Source: Lampris incognitus
Lineage: Eukaryota; Chordata; Actinopteri; Lampriformes; Lampridae
Assembly (NCBI RefSeq): GCF_029633865.1
Contig: NC_079224.1
Location: 15,776,890-15,840,889 of the forward strand
DNA length: 64,000 nt
Direction of reading: 5' to 3'
Both the position numbers and the translations under genes were made by a program. The notes beneath the pieces are model-generated. The model was not told the DNA's origin and did no database searches. It was given only the letters and a program-made list of their open reading frames with translations. Shown here one piece after another: positions 62,863 through 64,000 of this stretch (positions within the stretch are counted from its first letter, which is position 1; each line of letters opens with the position of its first letter).

Positions 62863-64000
62863 CTAAAACATTAAACATACGGGTATCAACATTACTGACG
62901 GAAAGACCAGGGTACAGGGTATCCTCGTCTGCGAGACATACCCCTTACCACAGAGGCTGTACATGTGACTGGGAGAAAGAAAGAGGGGAAAATGAAACAA
63001 ACTGATTGCAGTCACAATTCAAAGGTAGTCTTAGGGTCGAAAACGTCTTACCGTTTCATAAAACATAGAAAGGGGTATCAAACTCTTCTCCACTAATGAG
63101 GACACTTCTCCCACAGGGATGGAACTGTCTCAACCTTACATTATGGGTGTGTGCCTCGCACAGACTAAAATGTAAATGGGCTCATTATGGCCCCTGTGCT
63201 CCTCACCCTGCCTCTCAAAGACACACATCACACATACACAAACATACGTTGAGCCGAAGGGGTCAGAGAGATAATAAGCTCCAGTAATTCTGCCCGTTTT
63301 TGATGTAGGCCACCTATCCGTGGCACAGAATGGACGTCTAAAGGCGGCGGCCATCAATTTCCCTCAGCCAAAGATGAAGCTGGCTTCAGGCTAATTAAAA
63401 AAGGCTGAAGCTACACGCAGAACTGGCTTGTGGACTGATTTAGTACCTGCTATTTTTGGGGGGTACAGCCATTAAGTCACTCTTTAGAACAAGATGTTCC
63501 AAGTACAGAGTGGGAAGATGGAGAAGTTCCCCACCTCTGTTTGTAATGATCACACAAAATGCCATCAGATAAAATGGACTTGCTCTACAGTGTGTAAGCA
63601 ACATATAGCGTTGAAGCACTCAAATAACGTTGTGCTGCTGTGCCCGTGCCAAGGCTGGCGTGCCTCTCTTTGCTGCAATCTGGGTGCTTATTCATCAAGG
63701 ATACTGGTGTCCTGCTGCTGATCTGAGAGACATTTGCCTCATTATCATGGGAATACTTGAATAGTTGCATTGCAAATTATGAAAAACTCTTTGTAAAATA
63801 GCAAAAGGGTGGATACCACTGCAACTAAATGAACAGCATGTGATGTGATATTTTAATCGATGCCCAAGTGGGCAGTCCCTTTTAGGCCTCTAGCTGTTTA
63901 TTCATTTCATGCGGTGTCTGCATTGAAGAACCGATAGTCAGAAATCTTGGCTTCCATAGGAATGGATAAAATCCAACCAACAGAACAGCAACCAGTAGAT
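62863..64000 (-). other. lpin2 intron up to window edge
   Basis: No exon with the lipin DIDGT motif is found here on the minus strand, so the intron before the 62776-62862 exon runs at least to the window edge. Confidence 0.6.

Noticed and set aside
62864-64000. lipin exon with the catalytic DIDGT motif
   Set aside because: Searched on the minus strand; no such codons with splice borders are present before the window edge.

Overview
This is a stretch of animal nuclear genome, almost certainly from a ray-finned (teleost) fish. It has spliced genes with canonical GT-AG introns, dense (CA)n and (CT)n microsatellites, many tRNA-derived SINEs, and fish-type hAT, Tc1 and Ty3/gypsy relics. No bacterial operons, CRISPR arrays or intact viral genomes are visible. 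Only two host genes could be supported, and they converge. The species cannot be named from the sequence alone.

Layout. Positions 1-29 kb hold no recognisable host exon; this part is repeat-rich intergenic DNA. It includes a 5S-derived SINE (2.66-3.19 kb), a near-perfect palindromic MITE (9.28-9.66 kb) and a nest of transposons at 11.6-15.3 kb: an LTR end, a gag pseudogene split by SINEs, a fold-back element and a hAT transposase fragment. From 29.16 to 50.92 kb on the plus strand lies an EMILIN-family gene, called emilin2. Nine coding exons encode a signal peptide, EMI domain, long coiled-coil region, proline-rich segment and C-terminal C1q domain. The reading frame of its large exon 4 is broken at six points between 33.55 and 34.25 kb, five of them at runs of G. 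From 62.86 down to 59.34 kb on the minus strand are the last five coding exons of a lipin gene, called lpin2, encoding the C-terminal part of the LNS2/HAD phosphatidate phosphatase domain. A candidate 3' UTR reaches a poly(A) signal at 56.02 kb. The catalytic DxDxT exon lies beyond the right edge of the window.

The EMILIN2 > < LPIN2 tail-to-tail arrangement is the one known from human chromosome 18p11, which supports both names. The proteins act separately: EMILINs are secreted extracellular-matrix glycoproteins, while lipins make diacylglycerol inside the cell. Shared synteny does not imply a shared pathway.

Most of the remaining structure is mobile DNA. There are at least five SINE families with tRNA-like heads (named A-E here), several palindromic or fold-back DNA elements, a 1.2 kb Tc1-derived inverted duplication with almost identical arms (52.1-53.3 kb), and a 29-bp minisatellite that appears to have arisen inside a hAT transposase gene (42.2-42.6 kb). 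The last two and the damaged emilin2 exon are the observations most worth checking.
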